Shown piece by piece: positions 30,626 to 40,665 of a stretch of DNA of 64,000 nt. The stretch covers positions 1-64,000 of the forward strand of contig JANQRR010000024.1 of assembly GCA_028284465.1 (NCBI GenBank), written 5' to 3'. How positions within the stretch are numbered: position 1 is the first letter of the stretch; each line of letters starts with the position of its first letter. Source of the stretch: Gammaproteobacteria bacterium. Its GTDB lineage: Bacteria > Pseudomonadota > Gammaproteobacteria > JAJFKO01. Made by a program: the position numbers and the translations under genes. The notes below the pieces were generated by a model. That model was not told the DNA's origin. It saw nothing but the letters and a program-made list of their open reading frames with translations, and did not search any database.

Positions 30626-32401
30626 ATGCATGAAGCATATTACTTATTCGCTATTTTACTGATAACGATTATTCTTTTTATTTGGGGATATTGGCGCTAC
30701 GATATCATTGCATTGCTAGCACTCATTGTTGGTTTACTAACAGGTGTAGTACCTTTTTCACAAGGATTTTCAGGCTTTAGTAACCCTGCAGTGATCACGG
30801 TTGCATGTATAATGGTCATTACTCAAGCAATCGCCAAATCTGGCTTTGTTGATTTTATCGTTAAAAAAATAACCCCGGCGACAAGCAATACTACCATTCA
30901 TATTGCTGTACTTTCCGTCATGACAGCATTCTTATCAGCGTTTATGAATAATGTTGGTGCTTTAGCATTAATGATGCCAATTGCAATTCGTAGCGCGATT
31001 AATAATAAACGCTCTCCATCGATAGTATTGTTACCCATTGCCTTAGCTTCTGCGTTAGGTGGTTTAACCACTCTCATCGGCACGCCGCCAAATATTTTAA
31101 TTGCTTCTTTTCGTCAACAAGCGACTGGCACAGCTTTTGCGATGTTTGCTTACACTCCGGTGGGGATCATTGTTGCAACGGCTGGGATCATATTTATTAT
31201 TTTAGTTGGCTGGCGGTTATTGCCAAGCCAACGTAAAGCCGCCAAACAGCCTGAAGATATTTTTGAAATTGATGATTACATTACTGAAATAAAAGTACCA
31301 GAAGAGTCACCATTTATTGGCAAAACTGTGAATGACCTTGAACATTTAGTTGAAGGTGAAATAACGATCGTGGGTTTGATCCGCAAACAACGCAAACGCT
31401 TTATGCTTCAAGGCGAAGAAGTCTTAGAAAAAAATGACATCTTAATCGTTGCCGCAGCACATAATGACATCCAGAAATTATTAAAAGCAGGTAAACTCAT
31501 TTTAGCTCACGATAAACCTCAAAGTGCCGAAATATTACGTTCAAAAGATATCAAGCTTGTTGAAGCTGTTGTCCCACAAGGTTCACGGATTGAAGGCCGC
31601 TCGGCACAACAAGTACGTTTGCGTGCGCGTCATAACATTAATTTATTAGCTATTGCCCGTGAAGGCAAACCTTTTAAACAACGCTTACAACATGTCAAAC
31701 TACGCATTGGTGATGTTGTATTGTTACAAGGCGAAGCCGATAATCTTCATGAAAGTATTGTTAGCCTAGGTTTTTTACCATTGTATGAACGAGGTGTTGA
31801 AACATTTAAGCCACGTAGTGCAATATTATCAATCGGTATTTTTATAATTGCAGTGATCTTGGCAGGATTACAAATCTTACCCGCACAAATTGCTTTTGTT
31901 ACCGCAGCTGTTGCCATGATCCTTGTTAAAATTATTTCTGTGCAAAACATCTATGAAAGCATTGATTGGCCGGTGATTGTATTGTTAGGCGCAATGATCC
32001 CACTCGGCAATGCCTTAAAAACAACTGGGGCGACTGACCTGTTAGTGCATTTCATTTTATCATTTACCCAAACACTACCACCGATCTTCTTATTAGGATT
32101 ATTATTTATCATCACTATGACTTTATCTGATTTTATGAACAATGCTGCTACGGCTATCGTTATGGCCCCTATTGCCATTACGCTTGCACGTAGCCTTGGT
32201 TACCATATTAATCCGTTTTTAATGGTAGTAGCTGTGGCTTCATCATGTTCGTTTTTAACACCTATCGGCCATCAAAATAATACCTTAGTGATGGGGCCAG
32301 GTGGTTATAAATTTCTTGATTACATTCGTATTGGCTTACCATTAGAAATCATCATTGTGCTTATTAGTGTGCCAACTATTATTTGGATCTGGCCTTTATA
32401 A
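30626..32401 (+). CDS. SLC13/DASS-family transporter with two TrkA-C domains
   Basis: A 591-residue inner-membrane protein. Transmembrane segments occupy about 1-190 and 395-591, and each half contains a family motif (AFMNNVGALALMMPIAI; DFMNNAATAIVMAPIAI). Between them, at about 220-385, lie two TrkA-C (RCK-C) cytosolic domains. This arrangement is typical of bacterial sodium-coupled dicarboxylate or sulfate permeases gated by ligand through TrkA-C. The anion is unknown. Confidence 0.92.
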   Translation: MHEAYYLFAILLITIILFIWGYWRYDIIALLALIVGLLTGVVPFSQGFSGFSNPAVITVACIMVITQAIAKSGFVDFIVKKITPATSNTTIHIAVLSVMTAFLSAFMNNVGALALMMPIAIRSAINNKRSPSIVLLPIALASALGGLTTLIGTPPNILIASFRQQATGTAFAMFAYTPVGIIVATAGIIFIILVGWRLLPSQRKAAKQPEDIFEIDDYITEIKVPEESPFIGKTVNDLEHLVEGEITIVGLIRKQRKRFMLQGEEVLEKNDILIVAAAHNDIQKLLKAGKLILAHDKPQSAEILRSKDIKLVEAVVPQGSRIEGRSAQQVRLRARHNINLLAIAREGKPFKQRLQHVKLRIGDVVLLQGEADNLHESIVSLGFLPLYERGVETFKPRSAILSIGIFIIAVILAGLQILPAQIAFVTAAVAMILVKIISVQNIYESIDWPVIVLLGAMIPLGNALKTTGATDLLVHFILSFTQTLPPIFLLGLLFIITMTLSDFMNNAATAIVMAPIAITLARSLGYHINPFLMVVAVASSCSFLTPIGHQNNTLVMGPGGYKFLDYIRIGLPLEIIIVLISVPTIIWIWPL

Positions 32402-32562
32402 GAACTATTGTTAATTCTATTCGCAATTATGTTAATAAAACTCCTAATTGCTGTTACAACTTGTTACTTTAAAACTTAGAATTGTCACAAAGTATTTACA
32501 ATGCCTTGCTAATCTTCGAATAAGAAAAAATATTCTTTAGGTTTGAATGCTAGGAAAACTTT

Positions 32563-33327
32563 ATGGATACTTTAGTAAAGGCTATTATTCCAAGGAACGG
32601 GTCACATATAACCAAAAACAAAAAATACAATTTTGGTCTGTTTTCTGACATTACTGAACGTTATCGTAATGAACGTAATATCACTCTACAAATAGAACAA
32701 GAATTTCAACAAGCTCGCAACAATTTAAAACATACTATTGGTTCTTATGAAAATAAAAAAGTTGATCCATTAATATGGTTGCAAGTAAAGCAATTGATTA
32801 ATGACATAGAGAATATGCTAAATTATCCATTCGTTACTATATATAATCGTGATGACTACAAAGAATGTACTCAAATATTAATATCTACTAAAAATTTTAT
32901 TGAAAACCCAACATCTACCTATCATGGAAATAACTTTGTAGTATGCGCAAAAAAATTAAATGAAAATGTTAAACTTGATAAATATTCTAAGTCAAATGTG
33001 AATGTTCAATCAAAAAATGCCGATCACCAAGTTCTTAGAGGTCGAATATTTATGATTGTAGGTGCTGTTTTCTTCGTCGGAGGCGGCGTTGCAGGACTAT
33101 CTTTTACTGGGCCTTTTGCTTTAGCATTACTTGTTGCACTACCACCATTATTCGCTGCAATGATTATGATGAAGAGAGGCTCTTCTTTAATTAATGGAAA
33201 AGAGAAACGCCATCGTATGGCAGAATTAATTATTAGAATAAATCGCAATAATACCCGTAAGCAGAAGCTGGCTCGTCCATCCACTACGCAATCAATAAAC
33301 TCACATCACCGAAAATTTACAGCTTAA
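32563..33327 (+). CDS. Hypothetical protein with helical N-terminal region and two C-terminal membrane segments
   Basis: A 254-residue protein of no family I recognise. Residues about 30-90 are charged and helical (ERYRNERNITLQIEQEFQQA). Residues about 160-205 hold two hydrophobic segments separated by a short turn (FMIVGAVFFVGGGVAGLSF; FALALLVALPPLFAAMIMM), and the tail is basic. The layout, cytosolic or secreted helices followed by a hydrophobic hairpin, resembles many uncharacterised Legionellales effectors, but this is only a resemblance. It stands alone between the SLC13 gene and a decayed reading frame. Confidence 0.65.
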   Translation: MDTLVKAIIPRNGSHITKNKKYNFGLFSDITERYRNERNITLQIEQEFQQARNNLKHTIGSYENKKVDPLIWLQVKQLINDIENMLNYPFVTIYNRDDYKECTQILISTKNFIENPTSTYHGNNFVVCAKKLNENVKLDKYSKSNVNVQSKNADHQVLRGRIFMIVGAVFFVGGGVAGLSFTGPFALALLVALPPLFAAMIMMKRGSSLINGKEKRHRMAELIIRINRNNTRKQKLARPSTTQSINSHHRKFTA

Positions 33328-33329
33328 AA

Positions 33330-33437
33330 TTAAATTACTTCATCTTCGTGGAGTTCTTCTTGAGTAAGGTTCTTTTGACTGTACTGCATTCTACTAGATA
33401 ATTCTCCTTGATAGGAAAAATTATCCGGATATAATTC
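33330..33437 (-). pseudogene. Orphan C-terminal reading frame, acidic tail
   Basis: Thirty-five codons open between two stops end in LTQEELHEDEVI. They have a natural-looking composition but no convincing start; the first ATG would leave 19 residues. The glutamate-rich end resembles the E-block of type IVB secretion signals, so it may be the last exon-like scrap of an effector gene. The rest of 33328-33581 shows no other gene. Confidence 0.25.
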
Positions 33438-33581
33438 CTAGTATGGATATATGGGCAGGCCGGCTTATTTGAACATGACTTTTTCTTTTTTAACTCTAAA
33501 TAACTTTTTTAGAGAAAATCTAAGATTATTAAGCAAAATATTTTCCTGTAAGGTATTGATATTTAAGATATTTTTAGGAAT

Positions 33582-33654
33582 TGGGTCGTATAGGATTCGA
33601 ACCTATGACCAATTGGTTAAAAGCCAACTGCTCTACCGACTGAGCTAACGACCC
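33582..33654 (-). tRNA. tRNA-Lys (TTT)
   Basis: Complete cloverleaf: acceptor GGGTCGT/ACGACCC, A73, anticodon loop CTTTTAA (anticodon TTT). CCA is not encoded. It lies 74 bases downstream of cpoB on the same strand, the same neighbourhood as lysine tRNA genes after the tol-pal-cpoB operon in enterobacteria. Confidence 0.94.
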
Positions 33655-33728
33655 ATAGAAAAGATATTGAAACTCGCATGATACTAATTTATATAAAAAA
33701 GGCAAGAAAATTCATCCATTTTTCTTTC

Positions 33729-34709
33729 CTAATGTCCTTCTTTAGTTGCTTGCTGCAAGCGGCTGCGAGACAATTGCGCGGCATTGGATTGCGGAAATTG
33801 CCGGATCACTTTATGCCAAGTTTGTTTCGCTTGCTGCCATTTGCTCTGATTATAATAAATAAACCCTAGCTTATACATTGCATCAGCTGCTTTCGGATCT
33901 TGAGGATTTTTACTGATCACCGTTTGAAACTGTTTAATCGCGTTATTGACATCATTTTTTAACAAAAATAATTCACCCATCCAATAATGTGCATTGGGCG
34001 CATAACGACTATTAGGATATTGTTGCACAAACATTTGGAAATCTGTTAACGCTTGCGAAAAATTACGTGAACGAATTTCTTTATACGCAGCTTTATAAAT
34101 TAATTGTTGCTTCAATAGTTCATTATTAGTTGTCTTGCTGTTTGCTTGCTTAACTTTCATTGAACTAGCACTATTAGCAGCAGCATTATTAGTGATATTA
34201 GTAGCCGCAGCTGCCGTAGTTGCTGGCTGATTTTTATTGTCGTCATAACCACCATAAGAAATCGTAGGAGCTGATCCATTAGCACTTTGTTGATTATTAT
34301 TAGTATTAGTGATCCGCGTAAGACGTTTATCTAAATCTTTATACAATGTGCGCTGCTGTTCTTGCAAAAGTTTTATATCATGCTGTTGTACTTCCAATTT
34401 GCCACGCAATTGTTGTAACTCAGTTTGTAGCACACTAAGCTTTTGTAACAGCATTGATTGTGCATCATTACCTAATGCATTTCCCTGCACCATCACTTGT
34501 TGTGGCGGTGGTTGCATAGCTTGTGATATTGGTGATGGTACTATATTGTTATTGGTTTGCTGTTGCTGCGCAGGCTGTGCAGGCTGTTGCACAGATTGCT
34601 GCACAGGTTGTTGAGCAAATGCATTAACAACTGGCGCTTGTTCCGCATGCGCAACAACTCCAGCCCCAACTAACAATACGCTCGCGATAACTGCATTATG
34701 CATTTTCAT
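33729..34709 (-). CDS. cpoB: Cell division coordinator CpoB (YbgF)
   Basis: A 326-residue periplasmic protein. It has a signal peptide (cleavage near VVAHA), a Gln-rich linker, a trimerising coiled coil at about 80-115 (QTELQQLRGKLEVQQHDIKL) and a C-terminal TPR domain at about 200-320 (YPNSRYAPNAHYWMGELF). The family links the Tol machine to peptidoglycan synthesis during constriction. It follows pal by 4 bases. Confidence 0.93.
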   Translation of the reverse strand: MKMHNAVIASVLLVGAGVVAHAEQAPVVNAFAQQPVQQSVQQPAQPAQQQQTNNNIVPSPISQAMQPPPQQVMVQGNALGNDAQSMLLQKLSVLQTELQQLRGKLEVQQHDIKLLQEQQRTLYKDLDKRLTRITNTNNNQQSANGSAPTISYGGYDDNKNQPATTAAAATNITNNAAANSASSMKVKQANSKTTNNELLKQQLIYKAAYKEIRSRNFSQALTDFQMFVQQYPNSRYAPNAHYWMGELFLLKNDVNNAIKQFQTVISKNPQDPKAADAMYKLGFIYYNQSKWQQAKQTWHKVIRQFPQSNAAQLSRSRLQQATKEGH

Positions 34710-34713
34710 GATA

Positions 34714-35247
34714 TTAATTCGCCGTATAAATTAGATCTGCTCGTCGATTCAATCGATACGCAGCTTCATTATGCCCAAGTGCTATCGGTTTTTCTTCGCC
34801 ATAACTAACAACCGTTATTTGTTTTCTCGATGCACCATTAATTAATAATAAATTTTCAATGGAATCTGCACGCTGCTCGCCTAACGCAACGTTATATTCA
34901 CGGCTACCGCGTTCATCGGTGTCACCTTCAATGCGCACTCGAGCATTTGGATGCATTGCTAAATAATGCGCTTGCGCTTTAATGTTATTAAAGTACGTTG
35001 GATTGACTTGACTACTATCGAAATCAAAATGATACGTTTGTTTAGTAGGTTTACCATTAACAAAACCATACTGGCGGCTATCAAAACCTTGCTGTTTACC
35101 TAAACCATACGCACTAACACCGCCGCCACCATAAGCACCGCTTTTACCATGCCCAGTCGCTGAATTGGAATGCATTGAACTACACGCGCTAAGGCTGGTC
35201 ATTGCAATTATGAGTGCCGTTATTTTCAGGATGTTTAAATGACGCAT
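34714..35247 (-). CDS. pal: Peptidoglycan-associated lipoprotein Pal
   Basis: A 177-residue outer-membrane lipoprotein with lipobox LSAC (Cys22), a glycine-rich linker, and an OmpA-like peptidoglycan-binding domain at about 65-177 (FDFDSSQV, GDTDERGS, NRRADL). It is the outer-membrane anchor of the Tol-Pal system and binds TolB, encoded just upstream. Confidence 0.96.
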   Translation of the reverse strand: MRHLNILKITALIIAMTSLSACSSMHSNSATGHGKSGAYGGGGVSAYGLGKQQGFDSRQYGFVNGKPTKQTYHFDFDSSQVNPTYFNNIKAQAHYLAMHPNARVRIEGDTDERGSREYNVALGEQRADSIENLLLINGASRKQITVVSYGEEKPIALGHNEAAYRLNRRADLIYTAN

Positions 35248-35271
35248 AAAGCTAGCTCTCCTTATTTCGTT

Positions 35272-36615
35272 TTATGATAAATAGGGCGACCATGCGGGTT
35301 CTTGTACATTGCCTTCCCTTGCTGGCAGCCTAATTTTAACACGTCCATCGGTAGACACAACGCCTAACACGCCCCGCCCCCCATATTGCGACGCATATAG
35401 GATTAAATCACCATTAGGCGCCATACTAGGCGATTCATCAAGGCCATCGGTTGTCAAAGTTTTAATCACCCCGCTTGCTAGATCTTGAATCGCGATATTA
35501 AATAACCCACCTTGACGATGCAGCATCACGATAGACTTACCATCTGGTGCATACGAAGCCCGCGCATTATAATTGCCGGCAAATGTTAGACGCGTGACTT
35601 GATCATCGGCTAAATTGAAACGATAAATTTGCGGCCCACCCCCGCGATTGGAAGTAAAAATAATCGAACTACCATCGGGTGACCAACTAGGCTCAGTATT
35701 AATCGCCAAGCCATGAGTCAATTGACGCAATTTTCCTGTTTGTAAATTTTTCAGATAAATGTTTGGATTGCCTGATTTTGATAGCACAATCGCTAGCTTG
35801 TTACCATCCGGTGACCACGCTGGCGCGCCGTTAATGCCAGGGTAATTCGCAACTAATGTACGCTTACCCGTTGCTAGATCAGCAATATAAATTTGAGCAT
35901 GTTTATGCTCAAAAGATACATACGCCATTGATTTGCCATCTGGTGACCATGCTGGTGACATGATAGGTTGTGGCGACACTAAAATAGGTCGTGGATTATA
36001 GCCATCAGCATCAGCAACTTCTAATGAATATTTTACTGGTTTATTAAGATAACGCTGTACCACAATATAGGCTATGCGGGTATTAAACACCCCACGCTGC
36101 CCTGTCAATTGTTCAAATACCACATCACTAATATGATGCGCTAAATGCCGCATACCGGCAGCATCAACTTCAAATTTACGAGCCACTAGCACTTGATTTT
36201 TATTATCATCGTTAGTTTGATTACGATAAACATCAATTAACGCAAAACTGATAGCATAACGATTACTTGTTATTTTTTTTACTGTGCCAATCAATACATC
36301 ATTAACATTTAATTTACGCCAGTAATTATAATTAATAGCTAATAGGTTATGAGGAAATTGTCGTAATTCCGCTGCTGGCAACACGTTAAATCGCCCGCTA
36401 TTAGCGAGATCATCGCGAATAACTTTACTAACGTCAGTCGGCAAGGCTGCAGATTGCTTAGTAAAAGGCACGATCGCTAACGGAATAGCGCCGGCAACGC
36501 CTTGCGTTAACTCAAGTTGTAACGCCGCATACGCTGGCACGCTCATAAAAAATAAGCATATGCTCAGTGCTAACATTATTATCTTTTTAAACTTTACTAT
36601 TGTATTGATCTGCAA
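35272..36615 (-). CDS. tolB: Tol-Pal system beta-propeller protein TolB
   Basis: A 447-residue periplasmic protein: signal peptide (about 1-31, ending VPAYA), an N-terminal alpha/beta domain, then a six-bladed propeller marked by repeated PAWSPDG-type motifs. It shuttles between TolA and Pal. The start is a TTG at 36615, set by GGAGGTGG six bases upstream; an internal ATG would cut into the signal peptide. Confidence 0.96.
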   Translation of the reverse strand: MQINTIVKFKKIIMLALSICLFFMSVPAYAALQLELTQGVAGAIPLAIVPFTKQSAALPTDVSKVIRDDLANSGRFNVLPAAELRQFPHNLLAINYNYWRKLNVNDVLIGTVKKITSNRYAISFALIDVYRNQTNDDNKNQVLVARKFEVDAAGMRHLAHHISDVVFEQLTGQRGVFNTRIAYIVVQRYLNKPVKYSLEVADADGYNPRPILVSPQPIMSPAWSPDGKSMAYVSFEHKHAQIYIADLATGKRTLVANYPGINGAPAWSPDGNKLAIVLSKSGNPNIYLKNLQTGKLRQLTHGLAINTEPSWSPDGSSIIFTSNRGGGPQIYRFNLADDQVTRLTFAGNYNARASYAPDGKSIVMLHRQGGLFNIAIQDLASGVIKTLTTDGLDESPSMAPNGDLILYASQYGGRGVLGVVSTDGRVKIRLPAREGNVQEPAWSPYLS

Positions 36616-36670
36616 GATCCACCTCCACGATAATGACGGTATAAATTAATTTCTTCATGATCACACTATA

Positions 36671-37483
36671 TTATGCAACTTTATTTTGCTCTGGTTTAAC
36701 CTTTAACTGTAACTGACGAAATTGTTGGAACACTTGAGTATTCTTAGGCACTGGCAATGGCGATGCTTTAAAGACCGCAGTGCGTGCTGAACGATCCAAC
36801 GCAGAATCGCCACTACTATGAATAATTTTAACTGACAACACTGTTCCTCCTGGTGCTAGCTTGATCATTAGCGTAGCATAAGCACCTTGTTTCACATGCA
36901 ACGGCAATAACCATTGTTGACGAATTGCCGCTAAAATTAAATTTTTATAATGGCTAATAACTGTTTGCAATTGTCGATGCTGTTGCTTTTGCATTTGCCG
37001 TTCTTCTGCGCTCGCTTGTTTTATTAACTGTTGCTCGGCTAATAATTTTTGCCGACGCTTTTTAGCTGCCGCTTGTCGTTTTTGCATCAACAAGCGTTGC
37101 TGCTTTAATTGTGCTAATTTTTTTGCTGCTTGCCGACGCTGTTGCAATACTTTTTGTTGTTCACGTTTTAGCTTTTGCAGGCGCAATTTTTCCACTTGGC
37201 GCTGCTGCGTTAATTTAGCTAGCTCACGCCTACGCGCACGTTTATGCGCTAACTGTAATTGACGTTTGTGTTCACGCTGGTGCCGCAAACGTTTAATTTC
37301 AGCATCCACTTTAGTTTGATCAACTGCTACCGCCTGCACAATCTTGACTTTAGGCATATGCCTAGCAAGCGCTGCTGTTTGTGATGTTGTCGTGCTTAAA
37401 CCAATAAACACCAACGTTAAAAATATAACGTGAACGATAACAGCCAACAACAGTGGATAACGATATTGTTGCAACGTTTTCAC
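36671..37483 (-). CDS. tolA: Cell envelope protein TolA
   Basis: A 270-residue protein with one N-terminal membrane anchor (about 12-31), a long Lys/Arg/Gln-rich coiled-coil arm (about 60-175) and a TonB-like C-terminal domain (about 180-262, with SGDSALDRSARTAV and PLPVPKNTQVF). It transmits proton-motive energy from TolQR to TolB-Pal. It starts a new transcript, since a strong terminator lies between it and the upstream gene. Confidence 0.93.
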   Translation of the reverse strand: MKTLQQYRYPLLLAVIVHVIFLTLVFIGLSTTTSQTAALARHMPKVKIVQAVAVDQTKVDAEIKRLRHQREHKRQLQLAHKRARRRELAKLTQQRQVEKLRLQKLKREQQKVLQQRRQAAKKLAQLKQQRLLMQKRQAAAKKRRQKLLAEQQLIKQASAEERQMQKQQHRQLQTVISHYKNLILAAIRQQWLLPLHVKQGAYATLMIKLAPGGTVLSVKIIHSSGDSALDRSARTAVFKASPLPVPKNTQVFQQFRQLQLKVKPEQNKVA

Positions 37484-37554
37484 AACTTCCTCATCGTGAC
37501 TAATCTCATCATGATAATTAACTTGACTATTTTACCTTATTTCAAGATTTAGGC

Positions 37555-37586
37555 AAAAAAAAGAGGCTTGCCAAGGCAAGCCTCTT
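37555..37586 (-). terminator. Rho-independent terminator after the 105-codon gene
   Basis: Perfect 12-base arms AAGAGGCTTGCC/GGCAAGCCTCTT with a two-base gap, followed on the minus strand by eight T. It ends the transcript 18 bases after the stop of the unknown gene at 37604 and forces tolA to have its own promoter. One-directional. Confidence 0.92.
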
Positions 37587-37603
37587 ACAGGTTTGGTGCA
37601 AGA

Positions 37604-37921
37604 TTAACGATGTTTCCATAGGCGACGTAAAAATCCGCCAAAGGCAAATCCAGCAGGCACTAGGGTCATTTCTTGATAGCAAGAAGCCAAGTCTTCTTCA
37701 TTATCATAGGTGTCGACAATATCGTCGTCTTTATCGAGTTCGAAGTACATTGGCTCTACGAATGCTGGTTCAAAATATAAACTACCCTGTTGAACATCTA
37801 GTTCACTACTTTTGAACAGCAAACGGGCACGTATAAATTTGGAGATTTTATTAGTTACACGCGAGGTAAAAGAATGTTTATTGGGTTTGTTATTAATATT
37901 GTTTATTTTCAGCGCAGTCAT
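37604..37921 (-). CDS. Unknown 105-residue protein between tolR and tolA
   Basis: No recognisable family. The gene looks real: GGGAGGAAG lies six bases before the ATG, and a strong terminator lies just after the stop. The protein has a basic N-terminal third (NKISKFIRARLLFKSS), a central acidic patch (ELDKDDDIVDTYDNEEDLA) and a short amphipathic/basic end (FGGFLRRLWKHR). There is no signal peptide or membrane segment. It sits in the middle of the tol locus, where gammaproteobacteria normally have tolR followed directly by tolA. It may be a lineage-specific insertion or a small envelope-associated regulator, but no function is assigned. Confidence 0.7.
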   Translation of the reverse strand: MTALKINNINNKPNKHSFTSRVTNKISKFIRARLLFKSSELDVQQGSLYFEPAFVEPMYFELDKDDDIVDTYDNEEDLASCYQEMTLVPAGFAFGGFLRRLWKHR

Positions 37922-38062
37922 TTATCTTCCTCCCTCTCGTTTGATTTTGGCTTATTTCAGAGTGACAATCTTCACTATAGAAGACCATTGTTACCGGTTT
38001 ATGACACCAGTTTGAGATTTTGTAACGGCATGTAAAAAGCGTTACAGGTGAGCTATTAATGA

Positions 38063-38506
38063 TCAGGGCTTGGTGGTAGGTGAGCGCGTCATTAAGCCGA
38101 CACTTTCAGCGCCAGCACGTTGTAATAGCACCATCGCTTGCACGACTTTGCCATAATCTACGTAGCGATCGCCGCGCACCATCACACTGCGATGCTGACC
38201 ACGCTGCGCGGCAAGTTGTAATTCCGCCGCTACTCGAGTTGCAGCTTTACTAGGGGTGATGGGATCAGCCGGATCAGTGGCGATATTTAAATAATATTTA
38301 CCGTTTTCATCCACACTGAGAATAATAGGTTCATCTTGCTTAGTTACTAATGGTTTAGCATTTGCATGTGGTAAATTAACTTTTACACCCTGCGATAACA
38401 ATGGCGCAGTGATCATAAAGATCACTAATAGCACTAACATCACATCAATGTACGGCACGACATTAATGTCTGCTAACGGTTGTCGCTTAGGCTTTGCTGG
38501 GCGCAT
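38063..38506 (-). CDS. tolR: Tol-Pal system proton channel subunit TolR
   Basis: A 147-residue ExbD/TolR protein: one membrane helix near 18-40 with the proton-path aspartate (VVPYIDVMLVLLVIFMITAP) and a periplasmic domain. It works with TolQ to energise TolA. Its start overlaps tolQ by 20 bases. The 141 bases between it and the next gene include a GTAACG/CGTTAC hairpin at 38022-38045. Confidence 0.95.
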   Translation of the reverse strand: MRPAKPKRQPLADINVVPYIDVMLVLLVIFMITAPLLSQGVKVNLPHANAKPLVTKQDEPIILSVDENGKYYLNIATDPADPITPSKAATRVAAELQLAAQRGQHRSVMVRGDRYVDYGKVVQAMVLLQRAGAESVGLMTRSPTTKP

Positions 38507-39173
38507 GTAAGTCTCGCGTTAAAATATTAATGAATTCTTCTTGAAATGTTTCATAACGATTAGTAATTCTAGTTACCGCATTGTTATAACGGTTGTACGC
38601 TATCACAGCGGGGATCGCTGCAAATAACCCCATCGCGGTTGCAATTAATGCTTCGGAAATACCCGGTGCCACCATGGCGATCGTCGCTTGCTGTACATTA
38701 CCTAACGCTTGAAACGATGACATGATCCCCCACACTGTGCCGAATAAACCAATATACGGCGTGGTTGAACCCACCGTTGCTAAAAAAGGCAAATGTGTTT
38801 CTAATTGACTAGACTCACGGGTTTGCGCAACCCACATCGCGCGCTCCACCGCCGCGATCACCACTTCAGGATCACTGCCAGGTTGTTCTTTATATTTTAA
38901 AAATTCACTGAAACCCGCTTGAAAGATACGCTCTAAACCAACTGTTTTGGCTAAACGGTTTTTAGCAACATTATACATTTGACTTAAATCACTGCTTGCC
39001 CAAAATAATTCTTCAAATTGTTTGATCGCTTTGCGAGTACGTTGCAGTAAATAACCACGCTGAAAAATAAAAGTCCAAGAAATTATTGAAATTATTACTA
39101 ACAGCAACATGACCAATTTCACAATTGGCCCAGCCTGAGTGATGAAATGCCATACTGAAGTTTCTACTGTCAT
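38487..39173 (-). CDS. tolQ: Tol-Pal system proton channel subunit TolQ
   Basis: A 228-residue ExbB/TolQ-family inner-membrane protein with three membrane helices (about 15-38, 130-155 and 165-190) and the signature TPYIGLFGTVWGIMSSF. It forms the pentameric motor with TolR. Confidence 0.96.
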   Translation of the reverse strand: MTVETSVWHFITQAGPIVKLVMLLLVIISIISWTFIFQRGYLLQRTRKAIKQFEELFWASSDLSQMYNVAKNRLAKTVGLERIFQAGFSEFLKYKEQPGSDPEVVIAAVERAMWVAQTRESSQLETHLPFLATVGSTTPYIGLFGTVWGIMSSFQALGNVQQATIAMVAPGISEALIATAMGLFAAIPAVIAYNRYNNAVTRITNRYETFQEEFINILTRDLHAPSKA

Positions 39174-39191
39174 TGTTAACCTCTTGTTAAG

Positions 39192-39614
39192 TTAAGTGAA
39201 TGCCTGGCATAAAAATTCAGGCACTTTGCGCGGGCGCATCTGCTCATCAACACAGGCAATTTTAACGGTTCCTTGGCAAATAATCGAGTCTAGATCACGT
39301 GCCAAACGTACTTTATGTGAAAATGTCACGCTGACACGCCCAAGCTTAGTCACTGTCGTTAAAATCTCTAATTCATCACCAAGCCGCGCTGGCTGGAAAT
39401 ATTCAAGATCTGCATGCTTAACTGGAAAAATGATCCCTTTTGCTTTCAGATCGTGTAAGCCATGGCCGAGCGCAGCAAACCATTCGATACGTGCATGACT
39501 AAAATATTTTAAATAATTCGCATGATAGACGATCTCAAAACAATCGGTATCATCAGGAAAAATTTTTACGGGAAAGACAAAATGTTTACTCAACCGTCGA
39601 TGCTCCTTGCGCAA
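39192..39614 (-). CDS. ybgC: Acyl-CoA thioester hydrolase YbgC
   Basis: A 140-residue hotdog-fold thioesterase with the catalytic aspartate in [18 protein letters not shown]. It is the first gene of the classic tol operon, and its start lies within the end of ruvB (29-base overlap), so the Ruv and Tol genes are translationally linked here. Confidence 0.92.
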   Translation of the reverse strand: MRKEHRRLSKHFVFPVKIFPDDTDCFEIVYHANYLKYFSHARIEWFAALGHGLHDLKAKGIIFPVKHADLEYFQPARLGDELEILTTVTKLGRVSVTFSHKVRLARDLDSIICQGTVKIACVDEQMRPRKVPEFLCQAFT

Positions 39615-40665
39615 ACATGTCCAGTGTCGGTTTTGCTTGGGTGATTTTTTCTGGCACCTTTAAACCAAAATGTAAATAGGCGTTACGCGTAGCTAGACGC
39701 CCGCGTGGAGTACGCATTAAAAACCCTTGTTGAATTAAAAAAGGTTCTAACACATCTTCAATGGTGCCACGCTCTTCACCAATTGCGGCGGCAATATTAT
39801 CTAAACCAACTGGGCCTCCAGCAAACTTATCGATCACCGCTAATAATAATTTTCGATCCATCATATCTAAGCCATGCATATCAACATCTAATAAGTTTAA
39901 CGCTTGATCCGCAACCTTTTGATCAATGTTACCATCAGCTTTAACTTCCGCATAATCTCGCACTCGACGTAATAATCGATTAGCAATTCGTGGCGTGCCG
40001 CGTGAACGTTTAGCAATTTCAGCTGCGCCACCTTTGTCAATGTTGACTTTAAGAATATGCGCCGAACGCATAATAATTGTCGTTAAATCATTGATGTCAT
40101 AAAACTCTAAACGTTGCACGATCCCAAATCGATCACGCAAAGGTGATGTTAATAATCCTGCGCGCGTGGTTGCGCCAACTAACGTAAACGGTGGCAAATC
40201 TAATTTAAGTGAACGCGCAGCGGGGCCTTCACCTAACATGATATCTAATTGAAAATCTTCCATTGCCGGATATAAAATTTCTTCCACCACTGGGCTTAAA
40301 CGATGAATTTCATCGATAAACAATACATCACGCGGCTCTAAATTCGTTAATAACGCGGCTAAATCCCCGGCTTTTTCTAATACTGGCCCTGAAGTTTGGC
40401 GTAAATTGACTTCCATTTCATGCACGATAATATGGGCTAATGTGGTTTTACCCAAACCTGGTGGCCCATAAATTAATGTATGATCTAATGCTTCACCACG
40501 GGCTCGACAAGCATCAATAAAAATTGACATTTGTTCACGCACTGCAGATTGGCCGGTATAATCCGCTAGTTTTCGAGGGCGGATCGCGCGATCAATTTTT
40601 TCTTCATCGCTTTGCACAGTAGTATTGATTAAACGCCCGACACTAATATCATCTGCCTCAATCAT
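39586..40665 (-). CDS. ruvB: Holliday junction branch migration ATPase RuvB
   Basis: A 359-residue AAA+ helicase motor with Walker [12 protein letters not shown], Walker B FIDEIHR, sensor GATTRAGLL and a C-terminal winged-helix domain (FLMRTPRGR). It drives branch migration with RuvA. Its start overlaps ruvA by 4 bases. Confidence 0.97.
   Translation of the reverse strand: MIEADDISVGRLINTTVQSDEEKIDRAIRPRKLADYTGQSAVREQMSIFIDACRARGEALDHTLIYGPPGLGKTTLAHIIVHEMEVNLRQTSGPVLEKAGDLAALLTNLEPRDVLFIDEIHRLSPVVEEILYPAMEDFQLDIMLGEGPAARSLKLDLPPFTLVGATTRAGLLTSPLRDRFGIVQRLEFYDINDLTTIIMRSAHILKVNIDKGGAAEIAKRSRGTPRIANRLLRRVRDYAEVKADGNIDQKVADQALNLLDVDMHGLDMMDRKLLLAVIDKFAGGPVGLDNIAAAIGEERGTIEDVLEPFLIQQGFLMRTPRGRLATRNAYLHFGLKVPEKITQAKPTLDMFAQGASTVE

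Noticed and set aside
33451..33648. A 65-codon plus-strand frame ending in SYRIRTYDQLVKSQLLYRLS
   Set aside because: Its end is the antisense of tRNA-Lys and it has no start signal.
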